A DNA stretch of 64,000 bases from Xenorhabdus ehlersii (lineage in GTDB: Bacteria; Pseudomonadota; Gammaproteobacteria; Enterobacterales; Enterobacteriaceae). Shown piece by piece: positions 49,401 to 57,588 of the stretch. How positions within the stretch are numbered: position 1 is the first letter of the stretch; every line of letters starts with the position of its first letter. The stretch is from NCBI RefSeq assembly GCF_003610465.1, contig NZ_RAQI01000001.1:310001-374000 (forward strand), in the 5' to 3' direction. The notes under the pieces are model-generated. The model did no database searches, was not told the origin of the DNA, and was given only the letters and a program-made list of their open reading frames with translations. The position numbers and the translations under genes were made by a program.

Positions 49401-50470
49401 CGACAACATCCCAGTTTGCATCACAAAAAAGTGACCTTAGCCGGATTGAGACCTCCGTCACCAATACCGAGAAGGCGCTGGCGGAGTCAATACTGCAAAC
49501 ATCGGCTGAATTCAATGAGTTTAATGAACGTCAGCTGACTTCTGAAGCCAGGATCATCAAGAACGAGAAGGCCATTGCCACGGAGTCGGCCGCGCGTGCT
49601 GAGATGGGGATTCAGCTCGCGGCTAAGTTTGAAGCGTCAGAGGCTGCCATTGTTGAGATTAAGCACGCGCAATCTGAGACCGACAAGGCTTTTGCGGAAT
49701 CTGCCCTGCAACTGGCGGCACAAGCCAGCGGAACCGCGGGTGAGCAGCGACAAATCCGAGCCGAAATCTCACGAGTAGATCGCGCCTTCGCGGATGAAAA
49801 AACGGCGACGGCTGAATCCTTTAAAGAGGTTAAAGCCGATATTGTGGACGTCAAGAATGACGTGAAAACCGAGGTCAAGACCAGTATTCAGAACAGCCAG
49901 AAAGCGATTGCCAAAATGGACAAAGCGTTGGCAGACAGTGAACAGCGTACTCAGGCGCAGTTTAATAATCAGTCTGCGATTATCCGCGAGAAAGCGACTG
50001 CGGTGTTTGATATCGACGGTAATGGCTATGCCATCAAGGATATCGGGGCAGGCGTCTGGTTCAACGGTCAGTTTTATAAATCCGGTATGGTCATCGGGGC
50101 TGAGGTCAAAAACGGCACGGTGGAAACGCACTTTGGTGTACGGGCCAATCAGTTTTCGGTGATGAATCCGAGTAATGGCAAGTTGGAGTCTGTCTTCATG
50201 GTGAAAGACGGGCAGGTGTTTATCAAGGAAGCCTTTCTGGGCACCGCAGTGATTGATGGAGCCAAAATTAACGATGCGTCCATCACGATGGCAAAAATTG
50301 CTGACGGGCTGCGTTCAAATAACTGGCCGCACGGTGGCTGGAATTTGCCGAAGAATGGAGCCTTTGAGATGAAAGGGTCGTCAGGCGGAGTGAGGATCGC
50401 CCTCGATAATACCGGGCTGGCGGTCTTTGATGGCAATGGCGTGTTAAGGGTTAAGGTGGGGGAAATATAA
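46442..50470 (+). CDS. J: Host-specificity tail tip protein J
   Basis: 1342 residues. N-terminal two thirds match lambda J (DNLKNKQFLNIVDLISEGQI, WTGRFKPAYTNNPAWIFYD, RARDVLDDLASVFRGMQVWN), with fibronectin type III-like segments near 600-800. Residues about 820-1170 form a long Ala/Glu/Gln-rich coiled coil with repeated TEKALAES-like heptads. A C-terminal DUF1983-like part (FDIDGNGYAIKDIGAGVWFN) follows. Contacts the receptor and forms the central tip fibre. Confidence 0.93.
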   Translation: MGKGGGGGSTPKLLDDNLKNKQFLNIVDLISEGQIEGPVGGLHGFRINETPVVDKSGNPSIHGVTVQWRAGTQSQEPLSDYPFVESEIPVSVEVKKDTPILRSVSNRDVDRVRFTVGVSQLVKTDDKGNQENSSVQLSIDVNDGSGWYNAKFVHIGPAKISGQYLESHTIDAPKKKPFQIRVSRLTEDSKSDQLRNGTVWASYTEITDTLMSYPNSAVAGMRIDRSLFADTPKRTYHIKGMIVQVPDNYDPETREYKGVWTGRFKPAYTNNPAWIFYDLVTNTRYGIGRLMGSFGCDKFALYAIAQYCDQFVPDGFGGTEPRFTCNAYIATQRKARDVLDDLASVFRGMQVWNGLQLTCFQDRPTDPVWAFTNANVVEGKFNYSAAAKKARHTVIEVTWTNPDNGWKNEREIIQDDELVARFGINVKKIVAFGCTSRGQAHRVGKWIIETEKLETDSVTFSTGKEGINCIPGDIVEIADNTFAAARIGGRVLSFSGKAVRLDAPAEFVQGESGYFSYMGTEGKFVRVDIESVSGDVVTLKDVPVGLRQWGIFSISKKSLVTRLFRVMSIAEDNKTGNYNFTCIQHEPQKEAIVDNGVDFQGTPATQNVIRIPNIERLSMAYIQDSTQVQARAMWATTTINRNITFDVSVYRDNKVVSRGSTKELEYYFNGLDAGIYMVGVRARDDSGMLGEESKVQMIIGAPAAPSVINIEPGFFELKAIPHISAPKTLDTQFEFWFSERQIRNINEIETKADFLGVAKFWTKGQLKAGTSYWFYVRSVNEFGKSHFVEAQGKPDDRAKEILDITDKQFLSSESGKRLAEDIRHNADKVGEIEKVTQALGDKTIELESTTHQLSNKTVNLEDQLVYVAEGTLENTHFTTEVSQRVTEESADRKAEIYRLEQVQANDREAHTKFQEQISAEVAENTAAALAVKEAQATQEAAFSQELNQVKASLKETEEGVQDVAGRVTHHSAAIANLSEAQAKFEQTTTSQFASQKSDLSRIETSVTNTEKALAESILQTSAEFNEFNERQLTSEARIIKNEKAIATESAARAEMGIQLAAKFEASEAAIVEIKHAQSETDKAFAESALQLAAQASGTAGEQRQIRAEISRVDRAFADEKTATAESFKEVKADIVDVKNDVKTEVKTSIQNSQKAIAKMDKALADSEQRTQAQFNNQSAIIREKATAVFDIDGNGYAIKDIGAGVWFNGQFYKSGMVIGAEVKNGTVETHFGVRANQFSVMNPSNGKLESVFMVKDGQVFIKEAFLGTAVIDGAKINDASITMAKIADGLRSNNWPHGGWNLPKNGAFEMKGSSGGVRIALDNTGLAVFDGNGVLRVKVGEI

Positions 50471-51505
50471 ATGAGTGACATAGGATTATTGGTGCATCCG
50501 GGGGACGGGGGAAAACCTTACCGGCTGGATTCTGACCGGGCACAGACGCTGAGCCTGATACGAACAATAGCGGTAGATTTGCACGGTGATTACCGCAAGC
50601 AGGGCTGGCAACAATCCCGTCATATTCCGGAAGCCAAGGATTTTAATATTGTCCTGATACCGACAAAAACGGTAATGGTGGGGCAGGATGGCAACGTCTC
50701 TGCCATTGTCGATATCCGGATCACTAACATCCGCATGGAGGGGGAATATCTGCGCTTTGAATACAGTGACAGCCCCAATGGTAAACCCGACTGGTATGGC
50801 AACGTCACGGGCTGGTTCACTCCCTTTTTTGAACACGAACGGAATTTCTATATTCAGGTGTGTGGGTATCCCAAGCACAGAGAATCATTTGGTATTCAAC
50901 TGGCAGGTATGAATGGGATTTCTACCCTGTCTAATCAGAACCGGATGGGATATTGCGTTTATCGGGGAAAAGTTACCTTAGAAAAATGGGGGCAATGGCG
51001 GGTGCCGGATGCCATCCCAAACCGAGAACAGTGTCTGGTGTTTGCCCGAACAGAAACATCAGGGGCGGCGGTTGGCATGAATCACAATAAAGTCATTATG
51101 AACAATGACGTGCCCTGCGAAGTGTCTATCGTGATTTTCTCCAGCGGTTTCTCCCTCAAAAAACCCGATGTGGGGGTGGCTGTTTATAACGCGTCAGGGG
51201 AGATGACCTACTCGTCTTATTACACGCCGTTCTTTTTAGGCGAAATGATCCCCGTCAGAAACGGGAGCGGGTCAGCCAAAACCATTGCCCGACCGATGGT
51301 ACATGTTAACCGGCTGGCAAAACTGGCTAAGAATATCGGGGGAAACAGCTGGCGTTTTGCCGACTCCGGTTTCAGCTTCTCAGGCAGCACCATTTCGGTG
51401 AGAGAAGCCGGAAAAATGGATTTTGAATATTTTCAGGTGAACAGCTTCAGCTACAAACCCATCGATTACGACATTTACGCGATTAACTTCGACGATTACT
51501 TCTAA
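50471..51505 (+). CDS. Tail tip-associated protein (344 aa)
   Basis: 344 residues directly after J. MSDIGLLVHPGDGGKPYRLD and the beta-rich remainder (RMGYCVYRGKVTLEKWGQWR) resemble phage tail proteins of unknown role (DUF6453-like) found between J and the fibre. Probably a baseplate or fibre adaptor. Confidence 0.7.
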   Translation: MSDIGLLVHPGDGGKPYRLDSDRAQTLSLIRTIAVDLHGDYRKQGWQQSRHIPEAKDFNIVLIPTKTVMVGQDGNVSAIVDIRITNIRMEGEYLRFEYSDSPNGKPDWYGNVTGWFTPFFEHERNFYIQVCGYPKHRESFGIQLAGMNGISTLSNQNRMGYCVYRGKVTLEKWGQWRVPDAIPNREQCLVFARTETSGAAVGMNHNKVIMNNDVPCEVSIVIFSSGFSLKKPDVGVAVYNASGEMTYSSYYTPFFLGEMIPVRNGSGSAKTIARPMVHVNRLAKLAKNIGGNSWRFADSGFSFSGSTISVREAGKMDFEYFQVNSFSYKPIDYDIYAINFDDYF

Positions 51506-51528
51506 TTTTTTATCTTCAGGAATTTATC

Positions 51529-52836
51529 ATGATTTACACACAAGGCACGATTTCCACGGTGTCCGGTTCAGCTATTGTCCGGGGCACGGGTACAAAATTT
51601 AAAGATAACCTGAACGGTATTGCGCCGGGACAGGTGATCATCATCCAGTCAGGTAGCAGCAATTTACTGCATATGATACAGGCGGTGAATTCCGATACCG
51701 AACTGGTACTGGCGGATACGGTCAACGTGACGCTGAATAACGTCACTTACCAGATTCAGACGACCGTGCCCAACTCCATCTCAGATGGCGTCCGACATAT
51801 GTGCGCCATTAACAGTAATGTCATTCAGTTTCTCCAGAATATGGACAAATGGATGTCGCAAAATGGCGTGGTGGACGTGACCTTACCGAACGGACAAACC
51901 GTGGCACTGCAATCGATACGGGCATTGCAGGCGGCGATGCTGGACAAGAATAAGAACGGCGCGGATATCCCCAACAAACCGGAATTTGTGAAAAACCTCG
52001 GTTTGGCGGGAACGGCGGAACTGGCGAAAAATGCCCTGTCCAAATCAGCAAATGGCGCGGATATTCCGGATAAAGCGGCGTTTGTAAACAACCTTGGCAT
52101 TCAGAAGGTTATAGAAACTAATGGTTCTGGTTTTATTCGGTACAAACTTATTTATCCCAAGTTTATAGGTGAATTCACTGCGTGGATAAAATCATTACCC
52201 AACGCAGGGCATGCATTTCGTTTTGGTGATCACGCTGGGGAAACGGGTTATCCCTGGTCATGTGGCTATATCACCAGAGCCGCAGATACATGGGCTGGAT
52301 TCGTTGCACACTACAACCACGGCGTAGTATTCATACACGGCAATGATGCTGGCGGTAATACCAAACTTAGCTACGTGTGGACTGACAAAAACACCTACGT
52401 AGACGGCAGCGGCAATATTAAAAGAGCCTCTCCCATTATCGAAATTCACTCCGATGGCGCATTTGAGACAAATGACGAATCTGAGGGCGCTACGGTTGAA
52501 CGTCTATCCGAGGGCGTCTATCTCATCAAAAACGTACTGGGATTCAATGCCGATGCAGCATGGGGTGGGGTTGATGGCGGTATCGAAATTCCGCTGTGCA
52601 AAAATAAATTACCGTTGATTTGGGTGGATTACAAAGTGTTGCCGGACGGTTCAATCAAACTCATGACCTACCATCGTGAGCACCCAAACGCACCCACATT
52701 CGCCCGAAATGTGCGGGACGGCTACGCTGATGGTGACCCGATTGACATCCCCGTCGGCAGGTCTATTTCCGTTCGGGTGCAAATGCCGGAAGATTCTATT
52801 TGGAATCAAAAACAAAAATTGACTGAATCAGAATGA
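51529..52836 (+). CDS. Side tail fibre protein (current orientation)
   Basis: 435 residues. Constant N-terminal part up to about residue 155 (MIYTQGTISTVSGSAIVRGT, then the DKWMSQNGVVDVTLPNGQTV segment), two ADIPxKxxFVxNLG fibre repeats, and a variable C-terminal half (EIHSDGAFETNDESEGATVE, VLGFNADAAWGGVDGGIEIP) that would bind the receptor. The C-terminal part lies inside the putative invertible segment 51992-53702. An alternative C-terminus is encoded on the other strand. Confidence 0.88.
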   Translation: MIYTQGTISTVSGSAIVRGTGTKFKDNLNGIAPGQVIIIQSGSSNLLHMIQAVNSDTELVLADTVNVTLNNVTYQIQTTVPNSISDGVRHMCAINSNVIQFLQNMDKWMSQNGVVDVTLPNGQTVALQSIRALQAAMLDKNKNGADIPNKPEFVKNLGLAGTAELAKNALSKSANGADIPDKAAFVNNLGIQKVIETNGSGFIRYKLIYPKFIGEFTAWIKSLPNAGHAFRFGDHAGETGYPWSCGYITRAADTWAGFVAHYNHGVVFIHGNDAGGNTKLSYVWTDKNTYVDGSGNIKRASPIIEIHSDGAFETNDESEGATVERLSEGVYLIKNVLGFNADAAWGGVDGGIEIPLCKNKLPLIWVDYKVLPDGSIKLMTYHREHPNAPTFARNVRDGYADGDPIDIPVGRSISVRVQMPEDSIWNQKQKLTESE

Positions 52837-53702
52837 GGGGGTAGGGGCATCATGATCTGCCCCTGAAAATTATTTTAATTAATCGGATTTTCGTTGCTGT
52901 TGATTCCACGCTGAATCAGCCGGCATCTGGACGCGGATGTCTAACCGGGTGCCGGCGGGTAAATCACAGGGTTCATCATCCGTGTAATAGGTCGACTCAT
53001 CTACTGACTTCATGCGCCTGTTCTGCAATCGGGCAGGCATATGCGCGTTCTGTCGGTGGGTCACCCTGATTTCAATAGCCCCATTCGGCAGCACTTTATC
53101 ATCGACATACACTAACTCATTACCATTGACGTCACGGGGAACACTGATACCGCCATGAACACCCCATGCGCCATCGGCGTTATAGCCAAGGATACCGGAT
53201 ATTTTGTAGTGGCCAAGACCGAGTCTGGTGACTGTTGCACCTTCGGATTCGTCATTGGTAGTGAATTTGCCATCGGGGTGAATTTCAATGATAGGGGAAC
53301 CCTGCTTAATAAATCCGTTGTTATCACGCCAGCAGTTAGTTCCCAAAGATAATAGCGTGCCGTTTCCTTTAGGCAGTGTTTGCACGCTCCTGTTTGAACC
53401 ATCAGGATTTCGATCTATGAAATTCAGCATGAACGGATCTTCATCCATCCCCCCTTCTATTCTCCAAAATGTTCCGCTGGGTCGGTATACGCTCACCCCT
53501 CCCCACCACGCGGTTGATTGGATAATCAACCTGCTCGTGGTCACCTGTGAAAAGCGAAAATCGCTCGAATAGTTTCCACCATTAGCTGATACCGCACCAA
53601 TATTCCGCACAAACGCCGATTTATCCGGGATATCCGCACCATTTGCTGATTTGGACAGGGCATTTTTCGCCAGCTCCGCCGTTCCCACCAAACCGAGGTT
53701 TT
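51992..53702. repeat. Putative invertible tail-fibre segment with 94-bp inverted repeats
   Basis: Inverted repeats 51992-52085 and 53609-53702 match at 89 of 94 positions. Their outer ends both carry AAAACCTCGGTTT, the core of gix/cix-type sites used by Gin/Cin serine DNA invertases. Inversion would join the constant fibre N-terminus in frame (K-N-L-G-L) to the alternative C-terminus. A stem AGGGGCA/TGCCCCT (52843-52864) separates the two convergent C-terminal genes. No invertase gene is present in the window. Confidence 0.82.
52879..53691 (-). CDS. Alternative (silent) tail-fibre C-terminus
   Basis: 270-codon frame on the minus strand, homologous to the current fibre C-terminus but diverged: GTAELAKNALSKSANGADIP shared, then a different middle (WWGGVSVYRPSGTFWRIEGG) and related end (EIHPDGKFTTNDESEGATVT, LGYNADGAWG, DIRVQMPADSAWNQQQ). 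It has no proper start or ribosome-binding site of its own; the frame continues into the repeat, so it is a silent cassette expressed only after inversion. Confidence 0.85.
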   Translation of the reverse strand: MVGTAELAKNALSKSANGADIPDKSAFVRNIGAVSANGGNYSSDFRFSQVTTSRLIIQSTAWWGGVSVYRPSGTFWRIEGGMDEDPFMLNFIDRNPDGSNRSVQTLPKGNGTLLSLGTNCWRDNNGFIKQGSPIIEIHPDGKFTTNDESEGATVTRLGLGHYKISGILGYNADGAWGVHGGISVPRDVNGNELVYVDDKVLPNGAIEIRVTHRQNAHMPARLQNRRMKSVDESTYYTDDEPCDLPAGTRLDIRVQMPADSAWNQQQRKSD

Positions 53703-53719
53703 ATGAAATTACGCAATAG

Positions 53720-53923
53720 GTTGATTCGTGCAGTAAAAACGGGTATCTGGCTGTTGAATGTGCTGAAATTAAACAAATTATTAGTTCAATAAATGAGCAA
53801 AATGAGGATTTGGAGGGGTATAGGAATGATTGGGTTAAATTTAATCAGTCACTGATGTGGCTAATACATCAAGTGGCGTGGAATGCGAGGCAGGGGGAGG
53901 TGGGGGATTTTGGTGTCGCATGA
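53720..53923 (+). pseudogene. Right-end ORF remnant
   Basis: An open stretch of 67 codons (ending INEQNEDLEGYRNDWVKF then [18 protein letters not shown] and GVA) starts right after a stop next to the fibre segment and has no good start codon. It looks like the C-terminal piece of a gene whose front was lost at the inversion junction. No family recognised. Confidence 0.4.
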
Positions 53924-53934
53924 TAAGTTGTAAT

Positions 53935-53962
53935 TTGCAAAGGCGACTTAGCAGTGTAAAAT
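53935..53962 (+). promoter_or_regulatory. Candidate prophage-borne promoter for prfC
   Basis: TTGCAA (53935-53940), 16-bp spacer, TAAAAT (53957-53962), about 55 bp before the new prfC start. Because the native prfC promoter is 53 kb away on the other side of the prophage, expression of the repaired gene needs a promoter here. Confidence 0.45.
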
Positions 53963-53980
53963 TTTCGCAAATTTATTTTC

Positions 53981-54003
53981 TGTACATACTATTGTACATA
54001 ATT
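53981..54003. repeat. TGTACATA boxes (putative integrase arm sites, right)
   Basis: TGTACATA at 53981-53988 and TTGTACATAATT at 53992-54003, the latter identical to 680-691 near attL. They lie 58 bp from the right core. Confidence 0.55.
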
Positions 54004-54015
54004 GGAAAAATTTCT

Positions 54016-55605
54016 ATGCAAAACCCAATTTTCGCCAGTGAAGTCGCCAAGCGAAGAACGTTTGCAATAATTTCTCACCCGGATGCGGGTAAAACAACCA
54101 TTACCGAAAAAGTATTACTGTTCGGACAGGCGATCCAGAAAGCGGGAACGGTAAAAGGCCGCGGCTCCAACCAACACGCAAAATCAGACTGGATGGAGAT
54201 GGAAAAACAGCGTGGTATTTCCATTACCACTTCCGTGATGCAGTTTCCCTATGCTGACTGTTTGGTTAACTTACTGGATACCCCAGGGCACGAAGACTTT
54301 TCGGAAGATACTTACCGCACTTTGACAGCCGTTGACTGCTGTTTGATGGTCATTGATGCCGCGAAAGGGGTTGAGGATCGCACCCGTAAGTTGATGGAAG
54401 TGACTCGCCTGCGTGATACACCGATCCTGACATTCATGAACAAGCTCGACCGTGATATTCGTGATCCAATGGAGCTCATGGATGAAGTGGAAAATGAGCT
54501 GAATATTGCCTGTAGCCCAATCACATGGCCAATCGGCTGTGGTAAATACTTTAAAGGCGTTTATCACCTCTATCTTGATGAAACTTACCTGCACCAATCA
54601 GGACAAGGGCATACCATTCAGGAAGTTCGTGTTATCAAAGGAGTGGACAACCCTGAGCTGGATGTGGCAGTGGGTGAAGATTTGGCGAACCAATTGCGCG
54701 AAGAGCTGGAACTCGTCAAAGGTGCGTCCCATGAATTTGATCAGGAAGCCTTTTTACAGGGAGAATTAACACCGGTCTTCTTCGGTACTGCATTGGGTAA
54801 CTTTGGTGTTGATCATATGCTGGATGGCCTGGTTAAATGGGCTCCAACCCCAATGCCGCGTCAGGCTGATGCACGTGAAGTGCCTGCCAGCGAAGAGAAA
54901 TTCACCGGTTTTGTTTTCAAAATTCAGGCGAATATGGACCCGAAACACCGTGACCGTGTGGCATTTTTGCGGGTTGTTTCCGGTAAATATGAAAAAGGCA
55001 TGAAACTGCGCCAGGTTCGCATTAAGAAAGATGTTGTCATTTCTGATGCACTGACCTTTATGGCAGGGGATCGTTCTCATGTCGAGCACGCTTATCCGGG
55101 GGACATTATCGGTCTGCACAATCATGGCACTATTCAGATTGGCGATACCTTCACTCAAGGTGAAGAGCTGAAGTTTACCGGCATCCCTAACTTTGCACCT
55201 GAATTGTTCCGCCGGATTCGCTTGCGCGACCCGTTGAAGCAGAAACAATTGCTGAAAGGTCTGGTGCAATTATCAGAAGAAGGTGCTGTGCAGGTATTCC
55301 GTCCGCTATCCAATAACGATCTGATCGTCGGGGCGGTAGGTGTGCTGCAGTTCGACGTAGTTGTTGCCCGTTTGAAGAGCGAATACAACGTTGAAGCGCT
55401 GTATGAACCGGTTAACGTTTCTACGGCCCGCTGGGTAGAGTGCAGCGATGCGAAGAAATTGGAAGAGTTCAAGCGCAAAAATGAGCAGAATCTGGCTCTT
55501 GATGGTGGTGATAACTTAACTTACATTGCACCAACCATGGTCAATTTAAACTTGACCAGTGAGCGCTATCCTGAGGTTTCCTTCCGTAAAACACGGGAAC
55601 ATTAA
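54016..55605 (+). CDS. prfC: Peptide chain release factor 3 (hybrid gene with prophage-encoded start)
   Basis: RF3 is a GTPase that removes RF1/RF2 from ribosomes after termination. 529 residues, the same as E. coli. G1 motif [12 protein letters not shown] near 22, DTPGHEDF (G3) near 89, NKLDRD (G4) near 143. The first 15 or so residues ([15 protein letters not shown]) are phage-supplied and differ from the stranded native start, while the FAIISHP codons are the shared core. Start at ATG 54016 chosen because it matches the family length; a frame open further upstream is prophage sequence. Confidence 0.95.
   Translation: MQNPIFASEVAKRRTFAIISHPDAGKTTITEKVLLFGQAIQKAGTVKGRGSNQHAKSDWMEMEKQRGISITTSVMQFPYADCLVNLLDTPGHEDFSEDTYRTLTAVDCCLMVIDAAKGVEDRTRKLMEVTRLRDTPILTFMNKLDRDIRDPMELMDEVENELNIACSPITWPIGCGKYFKGVYHLYLDETYLHQSGQGHTIQEVRVIKGVDNPELDVAVGEDLANQLREELELVKGASHEFDQEAFLQGELTPVFFGTALGNFGVDHMLDGLVKWAPTPMPRQADAREVPASEEKFTGFVFKIQANMDPKHRDRVAFLRVVSGKYEKGMKLRQVRIKKDVVISDALTFMAGDRSHVEHAYPGDIIGLHNHGTIQIGDTFTQGEELKFTGIPNFAPELFRRIRLRDPLKQKQLLKGLVQLSEEGAVQVFRPLSNNDLIVGAVGVLQFDVVVARLKSEYNVEALYEPVNVSTARWVECSDAKKLEEFKRKNEQNLALDGGDNLTYIAPTMVNLNLTSERYPEVSFRKTREH
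54061..54080 (+). other. attR: attR core (20-bp direct repeat in prfC)
   Basis: Identical to 512-531. It lies in codons 16-22 of the hybrid prfC. Sequence to the left is prophage; sequence to the right is host prfC. Confidence 0.88.
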
Positions 55606-55614
55606 TATCTTTTC

Positions 55615-55638
55615 AGGGCCAGCTATCCTGTTGGCCCT
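55615..55638 (+). terminator. Terminator after prfC
   Basis: Arms AGGGCCA (55615-55621) and TGGCCCT (55632-55638), followed by TATTCTTT. Confidence 0.7.
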
Positions 55639-55803
55639 TATTCTTTATCTTATCTTTATATTCTGCTTTTAATGACAATAGAAGAATAATTCTCTGGATT
55701 AATGAAAATATACGTTATTTTTTGTAAATCTGATTTTATCATTATTGTCTAATTGACATACTGCCTTAGTGGTCGTTCAAGCTGAAGTTAAAAAGGTGGT
55801 AGG

Positions 55804-56205
55804 ATGAAAAATATCAAGTTTACACATTCACTACTGGCTGTTGTTCTAGGCTCGGTATTGGCTAGTAGTAGTGCTCTGGCAGCGGATCTTTCTGTGGGAA
55901 AAACGTTGGAGAATACAGGGCAGCAAATCGATAAATCTCTAGACAGCGCAGGGAAAAAAATTGATAACTCCTTACAAAAAGCAGATGCTTATTTAGACGA
56001 TAGTGCCATCACAGCAAAAGTGAAGGAAAAATTGCTGGAACATAAGGGCATAAATAGTCATGACATTTCGGTGAAAACGGAAAAAGGTGTTGTCCATCTT
56101 GCCGGTTTTGTCAAAAACAAACATCAAGCAGCGAAAATAGCTAAGATTGTTCATGGAATAAAAGGTGTCAAAGCAGTAAAAAGCACGATAGAGATTAAGA
56201 AATAA
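55804..56205 (+). CDS. osmY: OsmY-like periplasmic protein with one BON domain
   Basis: 133 residues with a signal peptide (KFTHSLLAVVLGSVLASSSA, cleavage after ALA near 26), a Lys/Asp-rich linker and one BON domain (SAITAKVKEKLLEHKGINSH, then KTEKGVVHLAGFVKNKHQ). E. coli OsmY has two BON domains and about 200 residues, so this is a shortened version. The location after prfC matches the osmY locus. Probably a periplasmic stress protein or outer-membrane protein chaperone. Confidence 0.85.
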   Translation: MKNIKFTHSLLAVVLGSVLASSSALAADLSVGKTLENTGQQIDKSLDSAGKKIDNSLQKADAYLDDSAITAKVKEKLLEHKGINSHDISVKTEKGVVHLAGFVKNKHQAAKIAKIVHGIKGVKAVKSTIEIKK

Positions 56206-56239
56206 TTTTAATCTGAAAAAATAACAGACATTGTGAATA

Positions 56240-56261
56240 GAGTGGCTGATAATAGCCACTC
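56240..56261 (+). terminator. Terminator after osmY
   Basis: Arms GAGTGGCT (56240-56247) and AGCCACTC (56254-56261) followed by a pyrimidine-rich tract. The region 56262-56481 holds no supported gene and is AT-rich. Confidence 0.6.
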
Positions 56262-56481
56262 CTTCTGCTTCTTTTCCTCAAATAATATCTTGTCAATTTA
56301 CGAAATTATTCATAGGAATGTTATTCGTTGGCGGCATTCCGATAACTTGCTATTTTCATATCACTCGTATCAATTTAACTATTGATGCTTTGTTTTTCAC
56401 TTTTTATAAAAATGTTACAAGCAAGTTGTTCGAGCAACGATATACTGATAGATATTCAGCGGCTTTCAGAGGGAGAGAAGA

Positions 56482-57588
56482 GTGGGGAAACATATTTCAA
56501 TAACATTGGGTAATATTGAACCTTTAGCTTATAAATCACAGATTAAACCTGGGAAAATTGCTCTCGTTTGTGAAGGTGGTGGTCAGCGAGGTATTTTTAC
56601 CGCCGGTGTTTTGGATGAATTTCTCCGTCTTGGTTTTAATCCGTTTGAACTGTTCCTTGGGACATCTGCGGGAGCGCAAAACCTTTCTGCTTATATTTGT
56701 GGTCAGAGGGGGTATGCACGCAAGGTCATCAACCGTTATACAACCGACCCCGCTTTTTTTAATCCATTGCGCTTTGTACGCGGCGGGCATTTAATCGATT
56801 TAGATTGGTATGTTGATACCCTATCTGAGCAGTTACCACTCAATCTTTCTATCGCAATGCGTCAGTTTGATTCTGGACGTGAATTCTATATGTGTGCTTG
56901 CCGATCGGACAATTTTGAGCCAAGTTACCTGCATCCAGATGACAAAAACTGGATGGATATTGTCAAGGCCTCAAGCGCCATTCCGGGGTTTTATCGTAAT
57001 GGCGTTACTCTGGGTGATGTGGTTTATCAAGATGGTGGTATTTGTGATGCGATCCCAGTGCAGGAGGCCTATCGCCGAGGAGCGGATACTATCGTTGTGA
57101 TTCGCACAGTGCCTTCACAGCTTTACTATACGCCTCAGTGGTTCAAGCGCATGGAGCGCTGGTTAGAGGTTAGTAGTTTGCAAAAAATGGTCAAGATGCT
57201 TAACCTTCATGCACAAAGTTACCGTCGAACCCAGAAATTTATCGAAAATCCACCGGATGATGTGCAAATCTTCGAAATTTATCCACCAGCACCATTGGCA
57301 ACAATGGCTTTAGGCAGTCGGCTCAGTGCGCTAAATCAGGATTATCATTTAGGCCGGCGTTGTGGACGATATTTTCTGGCAACGATTGGGCATACTTTTG
57401 TTGAAGGAAAATTTGGGTATACAGAACGTAAGAGTTATGGGGTATGCCGTACAGGGTTAAGTTCTGATCGCAACTGTTTTCGGCGAAACCATTTCCTGAA
57501 CAGCGGCAATCACTGCCCGCCAGTGGAACCCCCTGTGCCTGAGGTGGTGGAGCCGTCAGGAACTCTGATGATGGATAAGTTGGACTAA
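56482..57588 (+). CDS. yjjU: Patatin-like phospholipase YjjU
   Basis: 368 residues from GTG 56482. Patatin hallmarks: oxyanion loop CEGGGQRGIF near 30-39, nucleophile motif GTSAG (serine near 63), and the catalytic Asp motif YQDGG near 193. Predicted serine-aspartate acyl hydrolase acting on membrane lipids. Ends directly at the start of yjjV, as in E. coli. Confidence 0.9.
   Translation: MGKHISITLGNIEPLAYKSQIKPGKIALVCEGGGQRGIFTAGVLDEFLRLGFNPFELFLGTSAGAQNLSAYICGQRGYARKVINRYTTDPAFFNPLRFVRGGHLIDLDWYVDTLSEQLPLNLSIAMRQFDSGREFYMCACRSDNFEPSYLHPDDKNWMDIVKASSAIPGFYRNGVTLGDVVYQDGGICDAIPVQEAYRRGADTIVVIRTVPSQLYYTPQWFKRMERWLEVSSLQKMVKMLNLHAQSYRRTQKFIENPPDDVQIFEIYPPAPLATMALGSRLSALNQDYHLGRRCGRYFLATIGHTFVEGKFGYTERKSYGVCRTGLSSDRNCFRRNHFLNSGNHCPPVEPPVPEVVEPSGTLMMDKLD

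Noticed and set aside
54766..55269. 167-codon minus-strand frame opposite prfC
   Set aside because: Opposite a conserved GTPase gene; no independent support.
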